Positions 24,307 to 34,544 are shown, numbered from the stretch's first letter. The stretch: 64,000 nt of DNA from Marinobacter alexandrii (GCA_039984955.1 JBDWTN010000007.1:2054501-2118500); one strand, 5' to 3'. Numbers and translations: made by a program. Notes: generated by a model not told the origin, from the sequence alone.

Positions 24307-24732
24307 CTAAATTTTCAGCAAAGATAAGCACGTGTCTTCTTTTTCTCTCATGACTTTTTTTTCTTCATCAGTCTTGTCTTGGAATCCCAAAAGATGTAGT
24401 ACGCCGTGGATGATTACCCGACTAAGTTCTTTTTGGCTATTGGTGTTTTGTTTGGTAGCATTTTCGTTTACACGATCTATACTAATAAAGATGTCGGATT
24501 CGATTACGGTTTCTTGATCAGAATTATCAAAGGTGATGATATCGGTGTAATAATCATGATTTAAATGCTTCCGGTTTATTTCAAGTAAATATCTATCTGA
24601 ACAAAAAATATAATTGAGCTCGTTCAATTTGAAACCGTGGGATTGAATGATCTTGACAATCCAAGATGAAATTTCTGTTTGATGGGAGAGCTGAAAATTA
24701 ATACCTTCTGAGAAGTATTGAATGTTTTTCAA
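24307..24732 (-). CDS. ybeY: rRNA maturation endonuclease YbeY
   Basis: This 141-residue metal-dependent RNase matures and quality-controls 16S rRNA. The family's zinc motif HGxLHLxGYDH appears as H109-GVL-H113-LLGFQ-D119: the first two histidines are present but the third is Asp, with Gln before it. I think similar GxxD variants occur in this phylum, so I do not take it as loss of function. An upstream LNHDYYTDIITFD segment (about residues 57-69) matches the conserved T-D-V-L-S-F-like strand. It overlaps the anti-sigma-like gene upstream by 4 bases. Confidence 0.93.
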   Translation of the reverse strand: MKNIQYFSEGINFQLSHQTEISSWIVKIIQSHGFKLNELNYIFCSDRYLLEINRKHLNHDYYTDIITFDNSDQETVIESDIFISIDRVNENATKQNTNSQKELSRVIIHGVLHLLGFQDKTDEEKKVMREKEDTCLSLLKI

Positions 24733-25133
24733 GAGAGATAGAAACTTAACTCAGCGATTCTTCCGTCTTTTTTGAAGGATACTTCATCGCAAAGATTCTT
24801 CATTAGGAATATGCCACGTCCTCCAGGTTTACTTAGGTTTTCTGGTAAGGTAGGGTCAGGAAGATTACTGTAATCAAAACCTGTGCCCTCATCTTCTACA
24901 GTAAACCGGATAAGTGAATCCTCTAGTGCCAATTGCAGGTGTACGCTTTTTTTACTGTTTGATTGATTGCCGTGAACAATAGCATTGTTTACTGATTCAG
25001 TCACAGCTATCATGATGTTTCCATAGATATCATCATTAAGCTTATACTGATCTTTTGCATTATCAATGAAGCTTTCAACAATCCTGATATTTTCAGGAAG
25101 TGAGGGTATTTGTATTTGAATGTTATCAATCAT
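24729..25133 (-). CDS. RsbW-like ATP-binding protein (anti-sigma-factor-type kinase domain, 134 aa)
   Basis: This is a stand-alone GHKL ATPase domain of the serine/threonine kinase-type anti-sigma family (HATPase_c_2). The N-box is AVTESVNNAIVHGN, the G1 box is EDEGTGFDYSNLPDP and the G2 box is GGRGIFLMKNLCDEV. The length is that of a bare domain. The family is known to bind and phosphorylate anti-anti-sigma proteins. No sigma factor or STAS partner lies in this window, so the target is unknown. It is coupled by 4-base overlaps to both ybeY and the DUF4175 gene. Confidence 0.9.
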   Translation of the reverse strand: MIDNIQIQIPSLPENIRIVESFIDNAKDQYKLNDDIYGNIMIAVTESVNNAIVHGNQSNSKKSVHLQLALEDSLIRFTVEDEGTGFDYSNLPDPTLPENLSKPGGRGIFLMKNLCDEVSFKKDGRIAELSFYLS

Positions 25134-28100
25134 TCTTTTTCTTCTGTACTTAGACGTCTAAAATAGTCGTTTACTTCTTTTTTATAAAATTGATTGAACT
25201 CTAGAGGAATTGTTTTTAATAATTCAATCTCTTTTTTTCTTAATTCTAAATATTTTTCAAAGCCGGGTGGCATTTCACGCGAGATAATAGAAGGCTTTTG
25301 AGCTTCGCGCTCTTCTTCCATTTCTTGATTTCTTTGTGCTTTTTCAGCTTCGAGCATCCTGGTCATTATCTGTTTCTGTCTGTTGATCAACTGTCGAGTG
25401 AGTCTTTTGTTTACTAGATCGACTTCATTCTGCTCCATCATATCTATAGCTTTTTTTAATTCATCACCACCTAATCCACCTCCTGGTTTTCCATCTTGAG
25501 ATTCTTTGAGCATTTGCATCTGCTGTCTGATCATTTCCTGCTCAGCCGCAAGTCTTGCCAAATCTTCTGAAAGTTGACGTCCAGATTTCCCAGAACCTTT
25601 GAGTTCATTGATTTTTTCACCTAATTGGTTCTGCATTTCTTGAAGGTCAGGCATGCCTTGAGGTTTCTGCTTTTGACCACTTGAATTACCCATAGATTCT
25701 GACATGGACATTTGCATTTGTTGCATGGTGTCATCAAGCAGTAAGGCCAGGTTATTTATGGAGGTCATTGCAAATTGTTGGCTTGAAAGTGCACGACCCC
25801 TGTTTCTATCTTTGAGATAGTCTATAGCTTCGTCAATATTATCATTGATAGAGCCTACTTCACGAGTGACAAAGGAAGATATCTGAACAACCTTGGATGC
25901 TAATGATAGGAGACTGTCTTGAATCACCTTTGCATCATCTTTAAGTTTAAGTTGGTTTTGTGATAGTTCGAGGAACCTAGGGTCTGATTGATTGACTTGT
26001 CTCATTTCAAGCATTATCTCTTCTTGATTAAAAGAGAGCTTTATTAGATTATCAAGAATGTCTCTTAATTCATCCAGATTGGCTTGCATCATTTCCATTT
26101 GCATTCCTCCTTGCATTTTGGATAGCTTTTTACTCAGTTTTTTCATTTTCTGAGAAGCATTTTTCTGTTTTTGTTGTGTATTGTTGGACTTTTGATTTTT
26201 CTGAGATTTTTCTTGTTGCTCTTCTCCCTGATTTTCATCGGAATTTTCTTGACTTCCTTCGTTCTCGTCAGATTCTTCATTTTTCTTCATTTCGTCCATA
26301 ATTTCTCTTAACTCTTTCGCTATCTGACGTTCCTCGAGTTCGAAATCTTCCATTGCCTCAGGACGTTTAAGATCTTGATTAAGGTCTTGTATTTCATCCA
26401 TTTTTTCACGGAATTCATCAAACTCATCATTAATCTTTTCTTGAGCATCCTTATCTAACTCTTTTTCAGAGGCATTTTCTTGCTTTTGACTTAAAGTATC
26501 AAGTTCTTGCAAGTTTTGTTCTAATGCAGTTTCCATTTTAAGTCGTTTGAAAAGCTCAAGTGTACGTTCTAGATCTCTCTCTAGGTTTTGTTCGTTCTTT
26601 TTTAATTCATTCACTTGTTGACTGATTTCATCGGAAGATGAATTTTCTTTCATTAACTCCTTTAACTTTTCATAAAGTTTTCGAGTTTCTTCGTCCATCA
26701 ATTGATCTATCAATTCCTGAAGCTTTTCGCTTTTGTTTTGAAGCTGACTGCTCTGCTTGTTAAATTGCTTATTTGATTTAAGAAGGTCTTCATGCTTCTT
26801 TTTAAGCTCTTCTATTTGCTTATTAAGTGCCTCGCGATCTTCAATAATATCATTCAACACTTTTTTCTCTTGCCAATCAAATTTTTGCTCAGACTTTAAT
26901 CTTTCTTCAATTTCTTCTAACCTATCGGCTATTTCTTCGGCTTTTTCTTTATTCGCTCCTAATTGATCTTCAACATCACTTTCTTTTTCAGAAATGATGG
27001 CATTGATGTCCTCTAGACTTGGTGCTTTTAAAATGAAAGAATTGGCTTTTGTCTCTTTTGCCCCATGCACACCATCATTATCTTTTACACTTATATACAT
27101 TTCAATGGATTGACCGGGATTGATGTTTAGTGTATCCAGACTCCAGTTTACGTAGTAGCTTTGACTCCTAACTTTTTTATTTATTTCAAGGGGAATCTTT
27201 GTGTAATTCTTCTCATTCTGTTTGCGATAATTAATAAATAAGCCAGTGAAACCATAGTCATCTGAAACTGATCCAGCTATCGAGATTGATTCATATGTTA
27301 TAGAATCAGGAAAATATTGAGCAATTATGTCAGGGTATTCGTCTTTTATAACATCAATGGAATATGTTAGCTCAGATTTATTTTGACTAAATCGATTAAA
27401 AAGATCGATTTGATAGCTTCCATCGTTCATTACTCTCTCATCAATAGCAAACCAGGATTCGCTGGTTCTGCTAACATTCGCTTTTTCACCATTAATAGTG
27501 AAATGAGCACTGTCCGTTGCAAGAGTATTGAATTCCCACAAAATTTGTGAACCCTCTAAAACAGTCAAATCACCCGTGTTTTCTACCGTTCGACTTAACC
27601 CTCCTGCATATGGCGGTTCAGATATCCTGATGAGAAGTGAAACTAAATCGGGTCGATCATGTACTTCAATGTTGTATGTTTTTGATTGAAATCCAGCACC
27701 TTCAAAATAGATATCCTTTTGCGATTGAATCTTTTGAAATGTGTAAGAGAATTGAGCATTCGTAATTTTGATTTGTTTGGTGCTTTTCCCGTTGATGAAG
27801 ATATTGACATATTCAGGAATCAGATCCCCCTCAATATCCACATTTAATGAGAAATCTTCTCCTCTAAAGGCTTTGAGTTTTTCATTCTTGATTTTAAAGG
27901 AAAAAGGAGCTTCAGGGATAAACTCTTTTTTAAAATTGACGATCCTATTTGAGCTATCCGTTATGAGTGATGGATTGATAAATGAAACCAGTACAAATGC
28001 AGTTGCAATCAGAAGTAACAGTAAACCATATTTTTTTGTGATTCTAAAGTCAACGGCTTGAATGAACACTAACTTTTTAAACTCAGCGGACTTTTTTTCT

Positions 28101-28501
28101 ATAGCTGCGTTAAGCAATGCTTGATTTTCTTGTTTACTTAACTGCAGTGCATTGATGAGTTTGTCTTCTATTTCTGGGAAATGCTTTGAAATCTCTACAG
28201 CGGCCTGTTCATCACTTAATCCTTTCCTAAGTTTGGTGAACATTAAGATGGGCTGAGCTAGTAGCAAGTAAGCGGAGACAATAAGAAATAGTAAAAATCC
28301 GAAGAATAAAATGGACCTACCTACAACGCCTAACCAAAATTGATGTTCAAGTGTGCTTAGCAAGAAAAAAACTGAAGAATTGAGGATAAGAAATCCTAAG
28401 ACACCAAGAATCGTTTGACGTAAATAAAAACGTCTTTTAAAGGATGCAATCTTACTTTTAATTTCTTCTAACCCACTCATTGTTCGAATGTAAACGGACA
28501 A
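25130..28501 (-). CDS. DUF4175-family large membrane protein with coiled coils (1123 aa)
   Basis: Three hydrophobic segments lie near the N-terminus (about residues 30-50, 58-82 and 155-175). They are followed by a beta-rich stretch up to about residue 490 that looks periplasmic, a long charged coiled coil (about 500-790, very rich in E, K and Q, including QENSDENQGEEQQE-type runs), and a Q/M-rich helical end. This is the layout of the DUF4175 proteins found widely in Bacteroidota, whose role I do not know. It sits in one run with ybeY and an RsbW-like gene and overlaps the latter by 4 bases. Confidence 0.88.
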   Translation of the reverse strand: MSVYIRTMSGLEEIKSKIASFKRRFYLRQTILGVLGFLILNSSVFFLLSTLEHQFWLGVVGRSILFFGFLLFLIVSAYLLLAQPILMFTKLRKGLSDEQAAVEISKHFPEIEDKLINALQLSKQENQALLNAAIEKKSAEFKKLVFIQAVDFRITKKYGLLLLLIATAFVLVSFINPSLITDSSNRIVNFKKEFIPEAPFSFKIKNEKLKAFRGEDFSLNVDIEGDLIPEYVNIFINGKSTKQIKITNAQFSYTFQKIQSQKDIYFEGAGFQSKTYNIEVHDRPDLVSLLIRISEPPYAGGLSRTVENTGDLTVLEGSQILWEFNTLATDSAHFTINGEKANVSRTSESWFAIDERVMNDGSYQIDLFNRFSQNKSELTYSIDVIKDEYPDIIAQYFPDSITYESISIAGSVSDDYGFTGLFINYRKQNEKNYTKIPLEINKKVRSQSYYVNWSLDTLNINPGQSIEMYISVKDNDGVHGAKETKANSFILKAPSLEDINAIISEKESDVEDQLGANKEKAEEIADRLEEIEERLKSEQKFDWQEKKVLNDIIEDREALNKQIEELKKKHEDLLKSNKQFNKQSSQLQNKSEKLQELIDQLMDEETRKLYEKLKELMKENSSSDEISQQVNELKKNEQNLERDLERTLELFKRLKMETALEQNLQELDTLSQKQENASEKELDKDAQEKINDEFDEFREKMDEIQDLNQDLKRPEAMEDFELEERQIAKELREIMDEMKKNEESDENEGSQENSDENQGEEQQEKSQKNQKSNNTQQKQKNASQKMKKLSKKLSKMQGGMQMEMMQANLDELRDILDNLIKLSFNQEEIMLEMRQVNQSDPRFLELSQNQLKLKDDAKVIQDSLLSLASKVVQISSFVTREVGSINDNIDEAIDYLKDRNRGRALSSQQFAMTSINNLALLLDDTMQQMQMSMSESMGNSSGQKQKPQGMPDLQEMQNQLGEKINELKGSGKSGRQLSEDLARLAAEQEMIRQQMQMLKESQDGKPGGGLGGDELKKAIDMMEQNEVDLVNKRLTRQLINRQKQIMTRMLEAEKAQRNQEMEEEREAQKPSIISREMPPGFEKYLELRKKEIELLKTIPLEFNQFYKKEVNDYFRRLSTEEKE

Positions 28502-28520
28502 CCTGAATCAAAGGTGCACT

Positions 28521-28877
28521 TTACCATCCAATTTCTTCCTTGAAGTATTCTAAAATTTGAATTTTTAACAACTTTTCTTGCTCTAATAAGTCAAAACGAG
28601 GCAACTTTTTGGTTAATTTCCAATGAGGCCACCCGTCTTTGTCGTTACCTTCAAGTTCATAATACCCTGCCAAAGAAAGCACTTTGCAGATAGCAATATG
28701 CATAATGTCTTGCTTTTCTTCTTTTGAAAAGCTTTTTGTACCAGCGCCAAGTTCCTGAATGCCAATTAGAAATAAGACAGCATTCAGGTCAGAAGGTCTT
28801 TTACCAGTCACTTCCTTAAGCTTATATAGAAGTGATACCCAATCCTTTTGTAGCTCAAGATCTTTTTTGTAAACCAT
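28521..28877 (-). CDS. Conserved hypothetical protein (118 aa)
   Basis: This is a small, fully helical, soluble-looking protein with a central PSDLNAVLFLIGIQELG segment and a WPHW motif near residue 88. I recall proteins of this pattern next to ComF or DUF4175 genes in the phylum, but I know of no function. It begins the minus-strand run that continues through DUF4175, rsbW-like and ybeY (20 bases to the next gene). It is divergent from comF, with 23 bases between the starts if comF begins at 28901. Confidence 0.78.
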   Translation of the reverse strand: MVYKKDLELQKDWVSLLYKLKEVTGKRPSDLNAVLFLIGIQELGAGTKSFSKEEKQDIMHIAICKVLSLAGYYELEGNDKDGWPHWKLTKKLPRFDLLEQEKLLKIQILEYFKEEIGW

Positions 28878-28900
28878 TATTCATGATTAATTTCATCATT

Positions 28901-29566
28901 ATGTTAAATGATTTTATTTCGTTGATTTTCCCTCAAAACTGCATCAACTGTGAACAGTCCCTTAATTCAGCGGAAAGATATCTATGTACATCTTGTAAAA
29001 TAGACCTACCGATTACAAATGATCAACAAAATCCAGAAAATGAGCTTTTTCAAAAGTTTGCTTTTGAACCAAAGATAAAGTCAGCTAGTGCTTTTCTTTA
29101 TTTTAACAAAAAAAGTGTTGTACAAAAATTACTTCACGAGCTTAAGTATAAGGGTAAGAAAGACCTTGGTGTGACATTGGGAAAATGGTTTGCTCCTTCT
29201 TTGGCAGATATAAAGGCGGATTATATTATTCCGGTACCTCTTCACAAATCAAAAGAGCGAAGAAGAACATTTAATCAAAGCGAATTGATTGCTCAGGGAA
29301 TTTCTGAAATATTGGAAATACCTCTCAAAACAGATCTATTGAAAAGAATCATAGCAACGAAGACACAGACGAAAAAGACCAAAGTAGAGCGCTGGCAAAA
29401 TTTAGAAAATGTTTACTCCGAAGTGAAAGAGGACTTATCCGGTAAGTCCTTAATTATCGTCGATGATGTTATAACAACGGGAGCTACTGTAGGCATGCTT
29501 GCTAAAAGAATAGCAGAAGCTAAGGCCGATAATATACATGTATTGGCAGTAGCGCGTGGAAATTGA
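28901..29566 (+). CDS. comF: ComF-family phosphoribosyltransferase-like protein
   Basis: A short zinc-finger-like start (NCINCEQ, then CTSCK) is followed by a phosphoribosyltransferase fold with the PRPP loop in LIIVDDVITTGATVGML, and a RTFNQSELIAQGI segment. This is the ComF/GntX layout, linked in other bacteria to DNA uptake. I chose ATG 28901 (221 residues) because it places the zinc motif at the usual distance. An in-frame ATG at 28883 and an open frame back to 28832 exist, but the latter would overlap the divergent gene. Stop at 29564-29566. Confidence 0.9.
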   Translation: MLNDFISLIFPQNCINCEQSLNSAERYLCTSCKIDLPITNDQQNPENELFQKFAFEPKIKSASAFLYFNKKSVVQKLLHELKYKGKKDLGVTLGKWFAPSLADIKADYIIPVPLHKSKERRRTFNQSELIAQGISEILEIPLKTDLLKRIIATKTQTKKTKVERWQNLENVYSEVKEDLSGKSLIIVDDVITTGATVGMLAKRIAEAKADNIHVLAVARGN

Positions 29567-29578
29567 TTTTATGCGGCA

Positions 29579-29609
29579 TAAAAAAAGGCTGTTCTAGAAG
29601 AACAGCCTT
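29579..29609 (-). terminator. Intrinsic terminator after gldJ
   Basis: AAGGCTGTTC-TAGAA-GAACAGCCTT forms a 10-bp stem. On the minus strand the hairpin is followed by a run of seven T, so it ends the gldJ transcript, whose stop codon is 25 bases upstream. On the plus strand there is no T-run, so it is weaker for comF. Confidence 0.8.
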
Positions 29610-29633
29610 AGGAAAATCTGTGAGATTAATTTT

Positions 29634-30968
29634 TTAGAAATTAGATCCAGCTCTAATCATAGCACATCTAAATCCAATGGTAGATGTAGCTGAATCTTCG
29701 AACAAGAATCTTCTAGTTCCTGGAGACATCCAATAAGCAACATCTTGCCAAGATCCTCCTTTATAGACTCTTACTCTTTTCGTAGGTGGATTATCAGCAT
29801 TATAAGACTTTTGAAGACCAGATGTTTCAACCCAATCAGCTTCAGTATATGCGCTCTCATTTCCTATAAATGAGTAATTCCCATCATATCCCGTCTCTGA
29901 GTCTAGGATTGCATCTCTTCGTGCAGGGTTTAAATCATCCATATCTTGGAAAGATAATGGTCTATATACATCTTGAACCCACTCGTTCACATTTCCAGCC
30001 ATATTATAAAGGCCAAAATCATTTGGAGGATAATCATATATGTATGTAGTGATCATTGCTCCATCATTTAATTTTCCCGCGATACCTGCATAATCACCAT
30101 TACCTCTTTTGAAGTTGGCCAGAAAGTATCCCATACTTTTTCCGTAAGGATTTCTTAACGCATGACCATCCCAAGGGTATAACCTTCTATGCGTTTGATT
30201 TTCATCTTGCCATTGTGTTCCGATCAATGCTTGTGCAGCAAATTCCCATTCTGCTTCCGTAGGAAGTCTGTATCCGGGAAGTACTACTCCTGAAGTTAGC
30301 CCTGGAACAGTTCCAGCAGATGAGGATAGATCTCCACCCTCTGCACCAGCAAAAGCATCGTCACCACTCGCAACAGGATCTAAATACCCAGCATCTTCTG
30401 CAAGCTTTAGGTTAACGACTGTGGTTCTCCACTTGCAATAGTTGACAGCTTGTCTCCAGTTTACGCCCACAACAGGGAAATATCTGAATCCAGGATATCT
30501 GTAATAGTTATTTACATAAGGATCATTGAAAGCAAGATCTTTTGCCCATACAGCGGTATCCGGCATGTTATTTCTCCAATAATACTCGTCTGAATCTTGT
30601 TTGATATAATACTCATACTCTAACCAGTGAATATTTGCTACTTCTGTTTCATCCATATAGAATGAAGCAACAGTCACAGCTCTCTCCAAGTTATCGTGAG
30701 CATAAATAACATCTTCTTCAAATGATCCAAGTACAGTTCGACCACCTTCTATAAATATAAGGTTGGGGCCATCTGGTTGTCCCTGAAAATCATTTACTTG
30801 AAAACCACCTTCTTCGTTAAATTCCAGGCCGGTGGCTGAACTAGCAAAACCTGGGTTTTCAGCAGAGGGGGCTCCTCCACTACCTTTAATAAAGTTACAA
30901 GCGCTTAAAAAAGCTGCAGCAATAGCAAAGTAACCAATGCCTTTGGCTGCTCTCACATAATTTTTCAT
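29634..30968 (-). CDS. gldJ: Gliding motility lipoprotein GldJ (FGE/sulfatase-modifying-factor-like)
   Basis: GldJ is a lipoprotein needed for gliding and for stability of the GldK-N/type IX secretion proteins. The signal peptide ends at a lipobox (AFLSAC, Cys about 24). The mature part carries the family-typical SSATG and GGFQV stretches and a formylglycine-generating-enzyme-like fold (FIEGGRTVLGS, MDETEVAN, PVVGVNWRQAVNYCKWR, AGNVNEWVQDVY, KGGSWQD, IGFRCA). I chose the start MKNYVRAA at 30968 because the longer frame from 31016 would hide the signal peptide. It has 444 residues and a terminator directly downstream. Confidence 0.9.
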   Translation of the reverse strand: MKNYVRAAKGIGYFAIAAAFLSACNFIKGSGGAPSAENPGFASSATGLEFNEEGGFQVNDFQGQPDGPNLIFIEGGRTVLGSFEEDVIYAHDNLERAVTVASFYMDETEVANIHWLEYEYYIKQDSDEYYWRNNMPDTAVWAKDLAFNDPYVNNYYRYPGFRYFPVVGVNWRQAVNYCKWRTTVVNLKLAEDAGYLDPVASGDDAFAGAEGGDLSSSAGTVPGLTSGVVLPGYRLPTEAEWEFAAQALIGTQWQDENQTHRRLYPWDGHALRNPYGKSMGYFLANFKRGNGDYAGIAGKLNDGAMITTYIYDYPPNDFGLYNMAGNVNEWVQDVYRPLSFQDMDDLNPARRDAILDSETGYDGNYSFIGNESAYTEADWVETSGLQKSYNADNPPTKRVRVYKGGSWQDVAYWMSPGTRRFLFEDSATSTIGFRCAMIRAGSNF

Positions 30969-31115
30969 AACACCGTTTGAATTTGTCTTGAAACGTTTCA
31001 ACGTACTAATAAACACAAATATTTCAAAAAAGCCATCGTAAGTTGATGGATTTTAGATTAAACCTACTGATCTAATGCTAGATAACCCTATTTATTGTAT
31101 CATTTCATAAAATAA

Positions 31116-34100
31116 TCACACTGGAGTCATAGGAGCATGCATTTGATCTATTACCTGACGAGCATTTTCTATTGAACCAATATTTTCCACACTTATGAGC
31201 AGTTTGTTTTTAACCTCTTTCATCTTACTATCATGGGGGTTGGATTTAATGAAGCTTAAAACATTACCAAATCGCTCTGATTGAAAATACTCCTGCGGCT
31301 TTTTATCTGAGACATAACATCTCATTTTATTTCCTTTTATGGTAACCTTCTCAAAACCTATGTGCATAGCTTTCCATCTTAGCCTTACAGTTTCAGTAAG
31401 ATTGGTAACACCATTTGGAAGTGGACCAAACCTGTCTTTCATCATCTTAATAAAGTCTACTAATTCCTCTTCAGATTTCAAGTCGTCAAGTTTGGTGTAT
31501 AACCCAAGCCTTTCAGAAATATTACGTACATAACTTTCAGGAATTAATGCCTCGAAATCAGTTTCAATATTGCAGTCTTCTGTCATCTTATCGAGTACTT
31601 CTTTGTTTTTGAGTAGATCAGATTCAAACAACTGCTTGTATTCACCGTCTTTCAGCTCCTGAACAGCTTCATCAAGAATCTTATGATACATATCAAAACC
31701 TATGTCATTGATAAAACCACTCTGTTCTGCTCCGAGTAAGTCGCCAGCTCCTCGTATGTCGAGATCTCGCATGGCAACTTTGAAACCGTCACCTAATTCT
31801 GAAAACTCCTCTAATGTGTTGAGTCTCTTCCGAGCATCACTTGTAAGAGCAGAAACCGGAGGCGTGAGCATAAAGCAGTATGCCTTTGTGTTGGATCTTC
31901 CAACTCGACCTCTCATTTGGTGTAGGTCTGAGAGACCAAACATATGTGCATTGTTAATGATGATTGTATTTGCGTTTGGAATATCAAGACCACTTTCAAT
32001 GATGTTTGTAGAGACAAGTACATCATAGTCTCCTTCAATAAACTTCATCATTGCCTTTTCAAGTTGAGGCCCCTCCATCTGTCCATGTGCTATACCGATT
32101 CTAGAGTCGGGGACGAGCTTATAAATCATGTTTCCAATCTGCTCTATATCACTCACTCGATTGTGAACCATGAAAACCTGCCCACCCCTTCTTATTTCAT
32201 GACTTACAGCATCTCGAATGACTTCTTCATTGAATTCATGCAACTCTGTTGTCACGGGTCTTCTATTTGGCGGAGGCGTAGAAATGATAGATAAATCTCT
32301 TGCTCCCATCAAAGAGAAATGAAGTGTTCTAGGAATTGGGGTAGCAGTAAGTGTTAATGCATCAACATTGACTCTCATTTCTTTGAGTCGCTCTTTTACT
32401 TTGACACCAAACTTTTGCTCTTCATCAATGATCATCAATCCAAGATCTTTAAACTCAATGTCTTTGTTTACAATACGATGTGTACCAATGAGAATATCGA
32501 TTTTCCCTTCTTTAATCTTCTTTTTGATTTCAGTTATTTGCTTAGTGGTTTTAAACCTGTTTATATAATCGATATTGACGGGCATATTTTCCAAGCGTGA
32601 GGAAAATGTCCGATGATGCTGCATGGCAAGAATGGTTGTTGGGACTAATACTGCTGCTTGCTTACCAGAGTTAACAGCTTTAAATGCAGCACGAATTGCA
32701 ATTTCTGTTTTTCCAAACCCAACATCGCCACAAACCAACCTATCCATAGGATGTTCTAGCTCCATATCAGCTTTTACATCTGATGTTGCCAGAGATTGAT
32801 CTGGAGTATCCTGGTACATGAATGATGACTCTAACTCAGCTTGTAGATAATCGTCAGGAGGAAAAGCATAACCACGGGCGGACTTTCTTTTTGCATACAA
32901 TTCGATTAAGTCTTTTGCTATATCCTTAACTTTCCGCTTAATCTTCTTCTTCTTGTTTTCCCAGTCAGGAGATCCGAGTTTATTAATTGAAGGGGGCTCA
33001 CCTTCTTTGCCAGAATATTTAGAAATCTTGTGGAGTGAATGCAAGCTGACGTAAAGCAAATCATCATCACGGTAAACCAAACGAATAGCTTCTTGCTTAT
33101 TGGAGCCCACATCCACGGTATCTAACCCGGCAAAACGCCCAACTCCGTGATCAATATGTGTGACAAAATCTCCTGGTTGAAGTGTTTTAAGCTCCTTAAG
33201 AGTTAGTGCTTTACTTTTTGTAAACTTTTCTTTGCCTTTATATCGATGAAACCGATCGAAGATTTGATGATCTGTATAAACACAAATTTCCTCATGATCA
33301 TCAATAAACCCTTCTCTTAGTGAAGCCGTTAATCCATCAAACCTGATTTCGTGATCTATTTCTTCGAAAATGGTTTCTAATCTTTCTATCTGCTTGAAAG
33401 ATTCAGCGGCAATGAATTTTTGATAATTGTTTTGTTGAAGCTCCCTTAGGTTATCGGCTAATAAAGCAAAGTTTTTGTGAAAAGAAGGCTGAGGTCTGGT
33501 CGCTAAGGTTAATTCTTCTTCTGGTTGGAGGTAAAAACGCTTTCCAAACTCAACTTTGGTAAAACCATCTAGTGAGCTAGTGAAAGAAGCCTGAGTTTCG
33601 AATAGCTGATCTGGGGAAGTAATAAGCGTAGAGTTCCCGCTCATTTCACGGATCATATGAAATTGCTCTTCTACCTTATGAAAAGATTTATCAATAATAT
33701 CTAATGACTGCTGATAATCTTTAAGCCATATAGTGGTCTCTTTTGGAATATAATCTAGGAATGACTGGCGTTCTTCGCTTATCAATTTTGTTTGAACATT
33801 AGGAATGAGAGAAATATGATCCAAGTCTTTTGTTGAGAGCTGGCTTTCAGGATCAAATTCACGTATTGATTCTATTTCATCTCCAAACAATTCTAAACGA
33901 TAGGGCCTTTCATGTGCATACGAAAACACATCTACGATACCGCCACGAACGGAGAACTGACCTGGTTCATAAACAAAATCAGTTTTTTCGAAATCGTAGG
34001 TGAGTAGCAAGTCACTAATAAATTCTACATCTAATTGTTCACCAGGCTTAGTGGTGAATGTATTTGAAACAAGCGATCGTTTGTTAATTACTTTTTCTGA

Positions 34101-34475
34101 TAATGCTTCCGGATACGTAATTATGACAATGTTTTCTTTGTCATTGAGGTCATTTAGTACCTCTGCGCGTTGAAGAATATTGGCATTTTCTATTTCTTCG
34201 TATTGATAGGCCTTTTTGTAAGACGAAGGGAATGCCACAAACTCGTCCTCCAGAAAATTTGAAAGATCGGTCTGAAAATAGGAGGCTTCTTCATGATCAT
34301 GTAAAACAATCAAGTGTATACCACCAATTGATTTTGAAATAGCGGCCACCAAAAAAGCATCATAACTTCCAGCTATTCCCTTTAAACGAAGTTGCTTTCT
34401 GTTTTCAATGCTTTCTGCTATTGCTTTAACATTCGTACTTTCCTGGTATTTGCTTATTAATTCTTTCGTATTCAA
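31116..34475 (-). CDS. mfd: Transcription-repair coupling factor Mfd
   Basis: This 1119-residue translocase removes RNA polymerase stalled at DNA damage and recruits UvrA. The order matches the family: an N-terminal UvrB-like region (to about 350), the RNA-polymerase-interacting CarD-like domain (about 430-500, LQPGDFVTHIDHGVGRFAG), then the helicase core with Walker A CGDVGFGKTEIA, DEEQKFGV and the TATPIPRTLHFSLMG motif, the second lobe ending in QMRGRVGRS, and the C-terminal TRCF domain. Length and motifs are complete. It reads alone on the minus strand, with gldJ 148 bases further on. Confidence 0.97.
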   Translation of the reverse strand: MNTKELISKYQESTNVKAIAESIENRKQLRLKGIAGSYDAFLVAAISKSIGGIHLIVLHDHEEASYFQTDLSNFLEDEFVAFPSSYKKAYQYEEIENANILQRAEVLNDLNDKENIVIITYPEALSEKVINKRSLVSNTFTTKPGEQLDVEFISDLLLTYDFEKTDFVYEPGQFSVRGGIVDVFSYAHERPYRLELFGDEIESIREFDPESQLSTKDLDHISLIPNVQTKLISEERQSFLDYIPKETTIWLKDYQQSLDIIDKSFHKVEEQFHMIREMSGNSTLITSPDQLFETQASFTSSLDGFTKVEFGKRFYLQPEEELTLATRPQPSFHKNFALLADNLRELQQNNYQKFIAAESFKQIERLETIFEEIDHEIRFDGLTASLREGFIDDHEEICVYTDHQIFDRFHRYKGKEKFTKSKALTLKELKTLQPGDFVTHIDHGVGRFAGLDTVDVGSNKQEAIRLVYRDDDLLYVSLHSLHKISKYSGKEGEPPSINKLGSPDWENKKKKIKRKVKDIAKDLIELYAKRKSARGYAFPPDDYLQAELESSFMYQDTPDQSLATSDVKADMELEHPMDRLVCGDVGFGKTEIAIRAAFKAVNSGKQAAVLVPTTILAMQHHRTFSSRLENMPVNIDYINRFKTTKQITEIKKKIKEGKIDILIGTHRIVNKDIEFKDLGLMIIDEEQKFGVKVKERLKEMRVNVDALTLTATPIPRTLHFSLMGARDLSIISTPPPNRRPVTTELHEFNEEVIRDAVSHEIRRGGQVFMVHNRVSDIEQIGNMIYKLVPDSRIGIAHGQMEGPQLEKAMMKFIEGDYDVLVSTNIIESGLDIPNANTIIINNAHMFGLSDLHQMRGRVGRSNTKAYCFMLTPPVSALTSDARKRLNTLEEFSELGDGFKVAMRDLDIRGAGDLLGAEQSGFINDIGFDMYHKILDEAVQELKDGEYKQLFESDLLKNKEVLDKMTEDCNIETDFEALIPESYVRNISERLGLYTKLDDLKSEEELVDFIKMMKDRFGPLPNGVTNLTETVRLRWKAMHIGFEKVTIKGNKMRCYVSDKKPQEYFQSERFGNVLSFIKSNPHDSKMKEVKNKLLISVENIGSIENARQVIDQMHAPMTPV

Positions 34476-34544
34476 CTTATTGATCCTCTTTATAAGATGG
34501 CAAAAGTAAACCCTTACTTAATACACTGATCCATGGAAATAGTT

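Noticed and set aside
30969-31016. Longer gldJ start
   Set aside because: It would place 16 extra residues before a clear lipoprotein signal peptide.
19836-34475. Gene direction as an argument against the origin
   Set aside because: Most genes to the right read towards the gap (head-on for a rightward fork), which is atypical, but strand bias is modest in this phylum. I kept the origin call at medium confidence and rely on a skew test.
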